21,271 bases of DNA. Source: Neonectria sp. B-13 (taxonomy: Eukaryota > Ascomycota > Sordariomycetes > Hypocreales > Nectriaceae). A program made the position numbers and the translations under genes. The DNA is taken from contig NOKP01000095.1 of assembly GCA_002682825.1 (NCBI GenBank), forward strand, positions 5,310 to 26,580. Direction: 5' to 3'. A model generated the notes under the pieces. It was not told where the DNA came from. It saw nothing but the letters and a program-made list of their open reading frames with translations, and made no database searches. Shown here one piece after another: positions 7,870 through 19,057 of this stretch. The first letter of the stretch is position 1. Each line of letters starts with the position of its first letter.

Positions 7870-8280
7870 CTAGGTATATTAACTACTATTAAAATATATA
7901 GTTAAAATACCTTTAAAGTAATAGTAAACCTTAATATATATATAAAGTCTAATATAATTAATAAAGTCTTTACTATATACTATAGTCTTAAAAAGGCCTA
8001 TATAAGAAGATTTAACTTTATAGTAGTAGAGAAAACCTACTTAAAGCTATACTATAGCTAGTATATACTAATTACTATAATTAATATTAAAGAAGAAAAG
8101 TAAACCTTTACTTACATTTACATTAGAGTAAAAAGAGACTTATTACTATTAGGAAACCTTATATTACTATTATAGACTACTATAATCAATAAAAACATTC
8201 TCTTAAACCCTTTAAACTCTAAATAGTTCTTTTAAATTAATTAGAAGAAGACTAAGATTATATAACCTTATAAGTTTTAT
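7870..8280 (+). pseudogene. Protease remnant of Ty3/gypsy 2
   Basis: Frame 1, after Gag's frame 3, carries text compatible with the retropepsin region of Ty3/gypsy pol: VNLNIYIKSNIINK, then FNFIVVEKTYLKLYYS, then RDLLLLGNLILL and NKNILLNPLNSK. The LLLLGNL piece fits the I-L-G-M-P flap motif near the protease end, followed by an I-x-x-x-P element. The catalytic D-S-G is not clearly readable and may be the degraded segment before SNIINK. An aspartic protease here would cut the Gag-Pol precursor. The shift from frame 3 to frame 1 between Gag and protease may be a native frameshift site or a later indel. Confidence 0.5.
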
Positions 8281-8319
8281 TAATTATACTAGAATATAAT
8301 ATATATATATAGAATAGTA

Positions 8320-9400
8320 AGAATTAATAAGATAGAAAAGGATTATATTCTACCTAAGGATAATAGACTAAAACCTAAGAGAGATAGTACTATTCCCTAT
8401 GAGTTATAGGACTTTAATAATATATTTTTAGTAGATAATACTAATATATTACTATAGTATAAGTTAACTAACTATAGTATTAATATACTATCTAATAAAG
8501 AACTATCTTTTAGACCTATTTATACTCTATCCTAGAAAGAGTTAAAAATACTCTAAGAATACATTAAGGATTCTATTAAGAAAGATTAAATATACCCCTC
8601 TAAGAGCCCTACTAGAGCTTTAGTACTATTTATTCTAAAATCAGATAGGACCCTATAACTCTATATAGATTATAGAGGTCTAAACTAAGTTATAAAGAAG
8701 AATTATTATTTTTTACCCTTAGTCTTAGAAATCCTAGATAGGATTAAAAGGGTAAAATATTTTAATAAGATTAATATTAAGAATACTTACTACTATATTC
8801 ATATTAAGGAAAGCAATAAGTAGAAAATAGCATTCTATACTTACTATAGTCATTTTAAATACTTAGTTATACTATTTAGACTAACTAATGTACTTATTAC
8901 TTTCTAAGATTATATATATTAAGCTCTGTATAAACTTATTAATACTATTTATATAATATATCTTAATAATATCCTTATTTTCTCTAAAACTTAAGACTCT
9001 TATATAGAATATATTTATATAGTCCTTAAAAGGCTATAATAAACTAAGCTATTTATAAAACTATTAAAATATACATTCTACTAAGACTATATTAACTTCC
9101 TTAGATTTATCCTATCTATAGAAAGAATTATAATAGACCTAGAATACATTTATACTATCTTAGAATAGAAAAAGCTATAAACCTATTATAAAATCTAAGT
9201 ATTCCTAGAGTTCTATAATTTCTACTAAAGATTCATTTATAAGTACTCTAATATAATAGCCCCTTTGAATAACCTACTAAAGGGTAATAAGTAAGGCAAA
9301 AAGCTTAAGACTATAGAGCTTAATAAGCATAAAAAGTATACATTTTACTATCTTATTAATACATTCTAAATAATACTCTTATTAAGACATTTTAACCTAA
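8320..9400 (+). pseudogene. Reverse transcriptase remnant of Ty3/gypsy 2
   Basis: Frame 1 follows the Ty3/gypsy RT closely: LSFRPIYTLS and KELKILQEYIKDSI-like start; SKSPTRALVLFILK; LYIDYRGLN; KKNYYFLPLVLEILDRI; FNKINIKNTYYYIHI; HFKYLVILFRLTNVLITF; then IYLNNILIFSKT, KYTFY*DYINFLRFI and FLEFYNFY*RFI, the thumb and connection. Catalytic aspartates read Asn: codon 8773-8775 and the YLNN box at 8959-8970. In-frame stops replace likely Gln or Trp (for example ITF*DY, normally F-Q). Spacing between motifs is normal and there is no frameshift. This is the clearest coding trace in the window. Confidence 0.88.
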
Positions 9401-9408
9401 GATTATAA

Positions 9409-9890
9409 ATTTACCTAAAGATAGATACCTTAAAGGTAGTAATAGTAAGGATCCTATTATAGCCTAATAAAGAAAACTACTATTATCCTATTACATTCTA
9501 GTCCTAAAAGTTTAAGGGATTTAAACTTAATTATAGTACCCTAAACTAAGAGTTAATAGTAATCATAGAATTATTTAAACATTAGTAATACTATCTTAAA
9601 GGGATAGTAAAATAAGTTAAGGTACTTAATAACCATTAGAACCTATAGGTCTTTATAAAGACTCTATAACTAAATAGCTAATAAGTATAATAATATATAT
9701 ACCTTATACTATATAACTTTATAATTAACTATTAGTTAGATAAATAAAACCTAACTAATATACTATTTAAATAGCTAGACTATATTACTAAAGAAGTACT
9801 TTATACTAAACTACTTATATCTTTAATATAAAGATTAAATAAGATCTAAACAGTTAAGTTCTATTAGAAAGATAGAAAGAAGCTAGGCAA
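9409..9890 (+). pseudogene. RNase H remnant of Ty3/gypsy 2
   Basis: Frame 1 from 9409 reads IYLKIDTLKVVIVRILL, the counterpart of I-x-x-x-T-D-A-S-x-x-A-x-G-A-V-L, with the first acidic residue kept. Next come YYYPITF*S*KFKGFKLNYST for the Y-x-S-R-K-L-x-x-x-E-x-N-Y motif, ELIVIIELFKH for E-L-L-A-I-V-x-A-x-x-x-W, and VLNNH for the T-D-H motif with Asp changed to Asn. YNFIINY then matches the F-D-F-x-I-x-Y near the end. Missing Trp and Arg positions read as stops or Lys. The domain is of normal length and directly continues RT. Confidence 0.75.
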
Positions 9891-10486
9891 AATGCCTCAA
9901 AAGGGTTAAAAGACCTTAGCTTATATACTATAAAAGTATAATAAGATATCTTTAGGGATTAATCTAATCCCTACTTACTAAGAGGAATAATATAATAAGA
10001 TATCTTTAAGGGTTAAAGTAATCCTAATTAGCCTAGAGGGAAATAGTATTAAAAAGAGCTCTAATCCTAAAGACTAGGCTTATTAGGCTAAAGAGAAGAT
10101 TAAAAGAGTCTAAACTATCTCTAAAGTAACTATATAGAGTATAATACTTAAAGAAGTTATATATAATATAACTATCTTAGAACTCTTCCTTAAGATAATC
10201 TAATATCTATAATTAGATAATAAAAAGACTTACTAATAAGTAGACTAAGTTTCTTAGGTAAACCTTAACTAAGACTTAAATAATTAATTAATTAAGAAGA
10301 ATAGATTATTATACTTTAAGAATAGATTCTTTATACTAAAGAAGATAAGTATAAAGTATAAGATTATAGAGCTTTACTATAATAATCTACTAATAGGATA
10401 CTTTAGTATTAATTATACCTTAGATTTAATCTAAAGGAAATTCTATTAAGTTAATATTAAGATAGATATTAGAGACTATATATAGT
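9891..10486 (+). pseudogene. Pol linker and truncated integrase N-terminus of Ty3/gypsy 2
   Basis: After RNase H, frame 1 continues through a linker (about 9891-10290; for example KISLGINLIPTY at about 9945). It enters the integrase zinc-binding domain: RLLYFKNRFFIL, IELYYNNLLIGYFSINYTLDLI and RKFYQVNIKIDIRDYI. The His of the H-x-D and G-H-F motifs read Tyr (LYYNN, IGYFS), again RIP-type changes. The reading stops at DYI*, just before the C-x-x-C pair would appear. The missing catalytic core should follow in the native element. At this exact base the mirror arm carries a hAT terminus. Confidence 0.72.
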
Positions 10487-10586
10487 NNNNNNNNNNNNNN
10501 NNNNNNNNNNNNNNNNNNNNNNNNNNNNNNNNNNNNNNNNNNNNNNNNNNNNNNNNNNNNNNNNNNNNNNNNNNNNNNNNNNNNNN
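10487..10586. other. Assembly gap of exactly 100 N
   Basis: One hundred consecutive N lie between the two arms. A round figure of 100 is the usual placeholder for a scaffold gap of unknown length, so the real distance is unknown. It probably holds the rest of the hAT element whose other end is at 10587-10785. Confidence 0.97.
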
Positions 10587-10785
10587 TTAGTATTTAGTTA
10601 GTACAGGCCTGTACTAATACTAGTACTAATTTTCTGGACTAAGTACTAACTAAATACTAATTTCTAATTAGTTAGTACAGGCCTGTACTAATACTAATTT
10701 TTTGGACTAAATACTAACTAAATACTAACTAATTTCAATTAGTATTTAGTTAGTCCAAAATGGACTAACTAATTTCACAACCCTG
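10587..10785. mobile_element. Terminal 199 bp of a hAT-type non-autonomous element at the palindrome centre
   Basis: Read inward from 10785 on the minus strand, it starts CAGGGTTGTGAAATTAGTTA. This is the same terminal inverted repeat as the element at 580-1260, but with the canonical unmutated CAGGG of hAT transposons. It carries two subterminal copies of the palindrome ACAGGCCTGT (AGGCCT cores at 10605-10610 and 10679-10684) within ACTAA/TTAGT repeats, as in the arm copy. The other end lies in the N gap. It is the only real sequence in the window outside the inverted repeat. No transposase is visible. It keeps CpA and TpG dinucleotides, so it is much less mutated than the arms around it. 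Confidence 0.8.
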
Positions 10786-11381
10786 ACTATATATAGTCTC
10801 TAATATCTATCTTAATATTAACTTAATAGAATTTCCTTTAGATTAAATCTAAGGTATAATTAATACTAAAGTATCCTATTAGTAGATTATTATAGTAAAG
10901 CTCTATAATCTTATACTTTATACTTATCTTCTTTAGTATAAAGAATCTATTCTTAAAGTATAATAATCTATTCTTCTTAATTAATTAATTATTTAAGTCT
11001 TAGTTAAGGTTTACCTAAGAAACTTAGTCTACTTATTAGTAAGTCTTTTTATTATCTAATTATAGATATTAGATTATCTTAAGGAAGAGTTCTAAGATAG
11101 TTATATTATATATAACTTCTTTAAGTATTATACTCTATATAGTTACTTTAGAGATAGTTTAGACTCTTTTAATCTTCTCTTTAGCCTAATAAGCCTAGTC
11201 TTTAGGATTAGAGCTCTTTTTAATACTATTTCCCTCTAGGCTAATTAGGATTACTTTAACCCTTAAAGATATCTTATTATATTATTCCTCTTAGTAAGTA
11301 GGGATTAGATTAATCCCTAAAGATATCTTATTATACTTTTATAGTATATAAGCTAAGGTCTTTTAACCCTTTTGAGGCATT
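10786..11381 (-). pseudogene. Mirror copy of linker and integrase N-terminus, remnant 2
   Basis: Reverse complement of 9891-10486. Unlike the left copy, what follows is visible here: immediately after the DYI* reading the sequence changes to the hAT terminus. This suggests the hAT element interrupts integrase in this arm and probably in both. Confidence 0.72.
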
Positions 11382-11863
11382 TTGCCTAGCTTCTTTCTAT
11401 CTTTCTAATAGAACTTAACTGTTTAGATCTTATTTAATCTTTATATTAAAGATATAAGTAGTTTAGTATAAAGTACTTCTTTAGTAATATAGTCTAGCTA
11501 TTTAAATAGTATATTAGTTAGGTTTTATTTATCTAACTAATAGTTAATTATAAAGTTATATAGTATAAGGTATATATATTATTATACTTATTAGCTATTT
11601 AGTTATAGAGTCTTTATAAAGACCTATAGGTTCTAATGGTTATTAAGTACCTTAACTTATTTTACTATCCCTTTAAGATAGTATTACTAATGTTTAAATA
11701 ATTCTATGATTACTATTAACTCTTAGTTTAGGGTACTATAATTAAGTTTAAATCCCTTAAACTTTTAGGACTAGAATGTAATAGGATAATAGTAGTTTTC
11801 TTTATTAGGCTATAATAGGATCCTTACTATTACTACCTTTAAGGTATCTATCTTTAGGTAAAT
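11382..11863 (-). pseudogene. Mirror copy of RNase H, remnant 2
   Basis: Reverse complement of 9409-9890, with the same kept first acidic residue and changed T-D-H motif. Confidence 0.75.
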
Positions 11864-11871
11864 TTATAATC

Positions 11872-12952
11872 TTAGGTTAAAATGTCTTAATAAGAGTATT
11901 ATTTAGAATGTATTAATAAGATAGTAAAATGTATACTTTTTATGCTTATTAAGCTCTATAGTCTTAAGCTTTTTGCCTTACTTATTACCCTTTAGTAGGT
12001 TATTCAAAGGGGCTATTATATTAGAGTACTTATAAATGAATCTTTAGTAGAAATTATAGAACTCTAGGAATACTTAGATTTTATAATAGGTTTATAGCTT
12101 TTTCTATTCTAAGATAGTATAAATGTATTCTAGGTCTATTATAATTCTTTCTATAGATAGGATAAATCTAAGGAAGTTAATATAGTCTTAGTAGAATGTA
12201 TATTTTAATAGTTTTATAAATAGCTTAGTTTATTATAGCCTTTTAAGGACTATATAAATATATTCTATATAAGAGTCTTAAGTTTTAGAGAAAATAAGGA
12301 TATTATTAAGATATATTATATAAATAGTATTAATAAGTTTATACAGAGCTTAATATATATAATCTTAGAAAGTAATAAGTACATTAGTTAGTCTAAATAG
12401 TATAACTAAGTATTTAAAATGACTATAGTAAGTATAGAATGCTATTTTCTACTTATTGCTTTCCTTAATATGAATATAGTAGTAAGTATTCTTAATATTA
12501 ATCTTATTAAAATATTTTACCCTTTTAATCCTATCTAGGATTTCTAAGACTAAGGGTAAAAAATAATAATTCTTCTTTATAACTTAGTTTAGACCTCTAT
12601 AATCTATATAGAGTTATAGGGTCCTATCTGATTTTAGAATAAATAGTACTAAAGCTCTAGTAGGGCTCTTAGAGGGGTATATTTAATCTTTCTTAATAGA
12701 ATCCTTAATGTATTCTTAGAGTATTTTTAACTCTTTCTAGGATAGAGTATAAATAGGTCTAAAAGATAGTTCTTTATTAGATAGTATATTAATACTATAG
12801 TTAGTTAACTTATACTATAGTAATATATTAGTATTATCTACTAAAAATATATTATTAAAGTCCTATAACTCATAGGGAATAGTACTATCTCTCTTAGGTT
12901 TTAGTCTATTATCCTTAGGTAGAATATAATCCTTTTCTATCTTATTAATTCT
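11872..12952 (-). pseudogene. Mirror copy of RT, remnant 2
   Basis: Reverse complement of 8320-9400. The YLNN box is at 12302-12313. The part at 12197-12268, read on the plus strand, is what the scrap at 253-324 matches. Confidence 0.88.
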
Positions 12953-12991
12953 TACTATTCTATATATATATATTATATTCTAGTATAATTA

Positions 12992-13402
12992 ATAAAACTT
13001 ATAAGGTTATATAATCTTAGTCTTCTTCTAATTAATTTAAAAGAACTATTTAGAGTTTAAAGGGTTTAAGAGAATGTTTTTATTGATTATAGTAGTCTAT
13101 AATAGTAATATAAGGTTTCCTAATAGTAATAAGTCTCTTTTTACTCTAATGTAAATGTAAGTAAAGGTTTACTTTTCTTCTTTAATATTAATTATAGTAA
13201 TTAGTATATACTAGCTATAGTATAGCTTTAAGTAGGTTTTCTCTACTACTATAAAGTTAAATCTTCTTATATAGGCCTTTTTAAGACTATAGTATATAGT
13301 AAAGACTTTATTAATTATATTAGACTTTATATATATATTAAGGTTTACTATTACTTTAAAGGTATTTTAACTATATATTTTAATAGTAGTTAATATACCT
13401 AG
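12992..13402 (-). pseudogene. Mirror copy of protease, remnant 2
   Basis: Reverse complement of 7870-8280, with the same LLLLGNL-like flap segment. Confidence 0.5.
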
Positions 13403-13508
13403 TTTAATCTGAATTTAAGAGTTTTAGTATCCATTAGATTAATAATATCTATTAGCTCCTTTTTCCTAATTACTTAATTCCTTATAATTAGGTATTAGTC
13501 TTTAGTAG

Positions 13509-14756
13509 CTAGTTATAGCTCCTAATGAAGTATTCATTGCTTTTATAATTATAGTAAATAAGGATTTTACTTTCTTGGTTTTTTGGGTTCTTTTCCCCTA
13601 GGGCTTGTCTAGTAGACCTACTAGAAACCCTAGCTCCTTAGCCCTATCCTTAGCTATAGCCTCTACCTTAGCCTTATCCTTACTCTTAACCCTAATACAA
13701 AGGGGAATTATTAATATTGCTTTTGATTGTTTTAGATAGTAGTTTAGAGTATAAGGTCCCTACCTTCCTTTTCATTCCCCTTATTAAGTCCTAATATTAG
13801 GTTATAAGAGAGACTATCTTATTATAGGTCTCTAGTAATTTACTATATAATATTATGAAATTATAGAGGGATTACTAGAGTTTTAAGAAAAAGGTAAGAG
13901 CTTTCTAAGGCTTATTTTACTTAAGGAAGTATTTCTTGAATTAGTTAAGATAGGTATAAAAGTCCTATAGTAATTATATCTTTCTTTAGTAGGCCTTTGT
14001 TAATTAGATCATTAAGTATAATTGTTTATTAGCTATATCCTTAATAAGGTTTAATGTTTAGTCCTTAAAGGTTTTCTAGCTATTTTAGGCAGCTTCTTAT
14101 GCATCTTGCTTTTGTTTATTAAGGTATTATTACTATCTTATTTAGTTCTTAGTATTTATTTTATTAAGTATAAATAGAATCTTCTTATAGTTGTATTTAT
14201 ACTTTTACTTTATACCTTTAAAGGTATAAGCTAAATTGCTTAACTAATTATCCCTTTTGTATAAGGTTATATAGGCTTTAAGTATAAGGATATTCTTGAT
14301 TTTAATGTTACCTTTACTATTAGAGTTATCTTATAATATTTAAGAGTTTTATTAGTATTTCTTAGGTTTATAGTAGGGTCTTTCTCCTTCTAGCTCCTTT
14401 ATAAGCTCTACTTCCTAGTCCTATAATTCCTTTAATCTTCTAAGTTAAATGATTTAAGCTCTACTAATAGCTTCTTATTGCTCTAAGGTTTTATCTAGGT
14501 TATTTAGAGGTATTATTCTAGATTCCTCTACTTTAATATCTTTAAGAGTATAGGGAATTCCTTTAATGACTATATCTAGGGATATAGCTGTTTTCTAGGA
14601 CTATAAGGACTTTATAGGTACTATCTTTCCTTAGGTAACTAATAGAAAAGCTTTAGAATTGTAATAGGAGTACCTCTAGGATATATAGTTAGGTAAGGTA
14701 GATGGATTTAAAGCAAAGATAGTATTCTCATTGGTATATAAGCTAAAGCTTACTCT
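13509..14756 (-). pseudogene. Mirror copy of gag, remnant 2
   Basis: Reverse complement of 6516-7763. The YYYY zinc-knuckle remnant is at 13515-13556 on the minus strand. Confidence 0.68.
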
Positions 14757-14841
14757 TCAATTCTAAAGAGAGGTAGGCGTTTGGGTAAGGAGATGTAGCT
14801 ATAATGTATAGGCCATATAACTAAAGTACTAAAGGCTAGTA

Positions 14842-14978
14842 CTATAATAGTATTATTCTAGTTTCTAAGTATTATATTTTACTAGCTAGCCTATCTATTT
14901 GATTTAGTAGAAAGTTTATTCTATCTTCTCTTTATAGCTTATAATATTCTCTACTTTCTATTTATTCTCTTTTTCTTT
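14842..14978 (-). pseudogene. Mirror copy of the chromodomain
   Basis: Reverse complement of 6294-6430, with the same loss of every tryptophan to a stop. Confidence 0.72.
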
Positions 14979-15021
14979 AAGCTTTAGTAAGATTAGTAAG
15001 CCTTTAGTTACTATTTAATTA

Positions 15022-16424
15022 TTATTTAACTAAAGCTCTAAGAGAATAATAGAAAATATATTATATATCCTTTAGTATTATTCTAAGAGGTATATATAAT
15101 AGGCCTATTTTCCTATTCTTTCTATAATAACTATCTTAATGAATTTAGGAATTAGCTTTTAGTATTTAAAGTAAAAGTTTTTTATTAATAGTCTTATAAT
15201 CTACTCTTTATAGTATTCTTAGGGCTTATATTATTAATTATAGTATTTTATTTAGGATTCTATAGCTTTCTATTAATATTTTAAGGCCTTAATATATACT
15301 TATTAAAAAGTTATAATATATTCTTATACTCTTTATACTTTTAACTTTATATATTCTAGTATATACTTTATTAGTCTAAAGTAATATTTATATAAAACTT
15401 ATATTAATAATACTCTAATAATACTATAAGTATTATTATTATATATAAATTCTACTTTTAGTAATTATATAACTTATTATTATGAAAAGTTTTTAGTATA
15501 TAATTAAAAATACTTTTTTAATACTTAGTTTATTCTTTCTATTTATCTATCTATCTATAAATAGTATATAGTAGATAATTAGTAATAGATTATTCTTTCT
15601 TTTATTAAGTCCTTTTAGAATTAACTAATAAAAAGCTTATTTTAATTATTTATAATACCTTTTAGTACTTTAAACTTATATTCTATATATTTATATAAGA
15701 TTTATACTATTTATATTATATTAAGTATTTTCTTTATTAGAAGGAATATTATATACTTTATTATATAATAGATAATAATAAGGATATTATTATATTTCTT
15801 ATTATGTACTTAAATACTATTTAGTAAGTATATAATAAAATTTAAGTTAATTTCTTAGAATAAGTATACTAATAATAGTAATAATTATAATTACCTATAA
15901 GGTTTATACTTTAGTATATATATACTTTAGTATTATTAATACTTCTAGGTATAATCCTTTATATTCTTAGAAATCTAATTTTAGTAGAACTTATATATAA
16001 TAAGCTCTAAAGTCTTAATAGCTTTTATACATTCTAACTATAGATTATTATAGTATTAATAAAGAATCTTTTATTTTATTATATATTAATCTAGGATTAT
16101 TAATTTTCCTTTAAAGAAAAGAGTATTATATATATTATAATAGTAATATCCTTAGTTCTTAACTACTTCTTAAATCTTTATTAACTATTATTAATATAAC
16201 TAATCTTTAGCTTATAGTCCTTAGACTAGATCTTCTAACTTATAGAATAATTATAAGAAAAATACTATTTTACTTTCTATAAGTTCTTTTATAATAAGGC
16301 ATAGGATATATTACTTTAGAATAATAATCTTAGCTTTAAATAAGTCCTTATAGTATTATAAAAAGACTAGCTTTTATTAAGCAGTTTTTAACTATTTAGT
16401 GATTATACTTATAGCTTATTTAGT
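15022..16424 (-). pseudogene. Mirror copy of integrase with GPY/F, remnant 1
   Basis: Reverse complement of 4848-6250. The counterpart of T-D-G-Q-T-E-R lies at 15530-15562 on the minus strand. Confidence 0.65.
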
Positions 16425-16611
16425 ATATTTAGATATAATAGTCCTTAGTAGTATACACCTAGAGAAGAGGCTAAAGATTAAATAGTATAAAAGAAAATAG
16501 AAAAAACAATAGTATAATAGGCTTAATACCTAAGCCTAAGGCAATAATAACTCAAGGAGATAAAAGTTTCTACTATAAAGTTAAGGTGTAAGTTTTACTG
16601 CCCTAATCAGC

Positions 16612-16674
16612 TGGAAAAGCTAGATCTTGGAAAAGCTAGATCTTGGAAAAGCTAGATCTTAGAAAAGCTAGACC
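16612..16674. repeat. Mirror copy of the 16-bp tandem repeat
   Basis: Complement of 4598-4660, with units of the form TTGGAAAAGCTAGATC. Confidence 0.9.
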
Positions 16675-16731
16675 TTAGAAAAGGCTAAAACCCCTTAGAA
16701 TAAAAGCCCAGCTAACCTCTACGCTTTCTAG

Positions 16732-17323
16732 GCTCTTCGCATTCCATCCGACCTTCTAAACAATACAACAACCACACTGCCAATCGCACAAGATAACTGC
16801 TATCTAAATTGCACTATAGCCTAGCAAGCTCTTACTAAGCTATACACATAGGCTCTTATATGACCTATATATTAAATTGAAAGAATATCCAAGCCTTATT
16901 TCTATACTATAAATTGCAGCTTAAAAGTCTAGCCTAAAGCATATAAAATAGCCTATAATCAATTGCTTTAGACCTAAGAAATTAGTCTAATTAGTAGTCT
17001 TTAACTATAATATTCTACTATAAGATAGAATCTAGTTTAATATAATAATAGCCTAATGGATTGTAATAGAATAGCTCTTTCTAAAGAGACTAGCTCTAAA
17101 GCTAGAAAGGAATAGTAATATTACTACTATAGAGAAGGAGTTCCTTAAGAAGCTGTATAACTCTATCTTTGCTCTATGGATTATGTAGTTGATAGATGAT
17201 ATCATTCTGACTAACCTACAGCTGAAGGAGTAATGCATTAGAAACCAAGGGAATCCTACTGTAGTTATCTTTAATATTGGCTATGAAGTATGGAGGGATT
17301 TAGCGGAGGGAGTTGGAAGCTAG
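16732..17323 (+). pseudogene. Mirror copy of the unidentified coding remnant
   Basis: In this arm the remnant reads on the plus strand in frame 2, from about 16733 (LFAFHPTF) to the TAG at 17321-17323 after EVWRDLAEGVGS. All stops on the way are TAA or TAG. A further stretch of open text (RGQKSIIRFKIQRSIPLL) follows the TAG, so the original stop may lie further on. Confidence 0.4.
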
Positions 17324-17701
17324 AGGGGGCAAAAGTCAATAATTAGGTTCAAAATCCAAAGATCTATCCCCCTGTTAAGCTTAAGCAAAGGAAACATGTG
17401 ATTTAGTGCAATTGCGGATAGGCAGAAACAGTAGTCTAAATAGTAGTTTTAATAGTATTATTTAGTATATATAGTAACTATAGAAATAAATACTAAGTCT
17501 AATGTTATATTAGAAGGTCTATTAGCCTAAGGTTAACTAAGAAGGGAGGAGGCTTCTTAGGGCTTTTTATCTATTAAGTTTACTTTTATAGCCTATATAA
17601 ATACTTTAGTAGTTTTATTCTTACTTAGTAAATCTTTAATTATTTAATAGACTTTTAATATTAATACCTTAATTAGGTTAAGTTTTTTAGCTAATATAAA
17701 A

Positions 17702-18281
17702 AGTATATTCTTATATATTATCTTCTTTACTATATAGTTTAAATGCTTTAATAGTCTATCTATTAGATTAATTGCTTCTAGTTAGTACTATATTTTGAAA
17801 TCAAAAAGGGCTAATTAGTATACTTATTTGATAAGCTTTCTCTAAAGGTCTTATATAAAGACTTAGATTATACTTATTAAGGCTATATAGTCTATTAGTA
17901 GTATAAATTTCTTACTTAGTCCAAAAGATAGTAACTTTAGTGCTTTAAGCTCTTAATAATAGCTAGTAGTTCCTATTAATCTATAGCTTAATACTACTTT
18001 ATCTTAGAAAGCTTCTATAACTAGTAAGTAATAGGTCTTTACTATCTATCTATTAGTTAAGATAGAATACTTAATATTATCTTAGCTAAAGTATTAATCT
18101 TAACCTTTAAGTAGAGTTTTAGATTCTAGTATTAAAGAATAATTATAAAGTAGAAAGTATTCTTTAGTTCTTAAAGAGCTTTATCTTATTCCTTTATTTA
18201 ATAGAAATTACTTATCTTATAATCTTTCTAGCTATCTTTTAGTATTATAATAAATAGCTTTATAATCTTAGAGTACTTAAG
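17702..18281 (-). pseudogene. Mirror copy of RNase H, remnant 1
   Basis: Reverse complement of 2991-3570. The LFDFKI motif is at 17791-17808 on the minus strand. Confidence 0.65.
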
Positions 18282-19057
18282 AATAAATCTTTAATAAAAA
18301 TTATAAAATCCTAAAAAGACTTAAATATCCTTAAAGTTCTTAAGTATTAACTATTTAATAACTATTTAGACTTTTTTTAAGTTTATTTTAATCTTTTCTT
18401 AAGTAATAATATACCTAAGGAATTTAATCTTTTATTAATAAAATATATACTTAAATAGCTTAATATATAGTTAAAAACTCTATAGTTTTAAAAGGACTTT
18501 TTTATATTTTTAGTATATTAGTTTTTATTTTAAGAGTAGATTATAATATTATTTAAATATGTAATATAGATTATATTTAATAGTTTAGTAAGTATTTAAT
18601 AGATATATACTTAGAATATTATTAAAGTATTAATTAATTTAAATAGTATAACTATATACTAAAAGTACTTATAGTATATTTAGAATATAGTCTTTTAGTA
18701 ATTATTAAGCTTAATATAGATTTAATAATAAATATCTTAAAGATTAATCTTTATAATCTATTTAACTTCTATAAGATAATTTAATAAATCCTTAATTAAT
18801 AGTAAAGAATAATAATTCTTAATTATAATTATATTAAAACCTTAATAGTTTATATATAGCCTTAGTATATTATTCTTCTTAGGGATAAAGAATACTAAGG
18901 CTTTAGTCTTACTAATAGATTATTCTATCTAACTATTTTAAAGGTACTTCTTAATGTATTCTCTTAGGATCTTATTTTATTTTCTATTAATAGAGTATAA
19001 TGGTTTATATAAGGGTTTTTTTCCTTCTTAAAGGTTAATAGTATACTCTACTCCTTT
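18282..19057 (-). pseudogene. Mirror copy of RT, remnant 1
   Basis: Reverse complement of 2215-2990. The YLNN box lies at 18548-18559 and the KINL strand at 18740-18751 on the minus strand. Confidence 0.82.

Larger units (their letters stand above)
1..10486 (+). repeat. Left arm of a 10.5-kb inverted repeat
   Basis: Each base i in this arm is the complement of base 21272-i in the right arm. I checked segments at both ends, at the LTRs, the hAT element, the gag region, the RT regions and the centre, and found no mismatch. The last bases (10471-10486, AGAGACTATATATAGT) pair with 10786-10801. The arm holds two mutated Ty3/gypsy remnants, two LTR copies, a hAT element and unassigned DNA. It may be a real palindrome, or an artefact in which one contig and its copy were scaffolded head to head. 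Confidence 0.98.
6431..10486 (+). mobile_element. Ty3/gypsy remnant 2, 3' end missing
   Basis: Gag, protease, RT, RNase H and the integrase N-terminus follow in the usual order. Gag is in frame 3. Frame 1 then runs from about 7762 to 10486, over 2.7 kb, with stop substitutions but no visible frameshift, so this copy decayed by base changes and not by indels. Its RT differs clearly from remnant 1, so it is another family. It begins right behind the chromodomain of remnant 1 without a recognisable LTR or primer binding site. It stops inside integrase at 10486, exactly where the hAT terminus begins in the mirror arm. A scrap of the same family lies antisense at 253-324. Confidence 0.82.
10786..14841 (-). 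mobile_element. Mirror copy of Ty3/gypsy remnant 2
   Basis: Reverse complement of 6431-10486. Its integrase end abuts the hAT terminus CAGGG (10781-10785 read on the minus strand) with no intervening base. Confidence 0.82.
16583..17401. mobile_element. Mirror copy of the insertion in LTR B
   Basis: Reverse complement of 3871-4689. It has the same non-inverted ends and the same G+C-richer edges. Confidence 0.6.
16430..17454 (-). repeat. Mirror copy of split solo LTR B
   Basis: Reverse complement of 3818-4842, with LTR halves at 16430-16582 and 17402-17454 around the same insertion. Confidence 0.75.
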
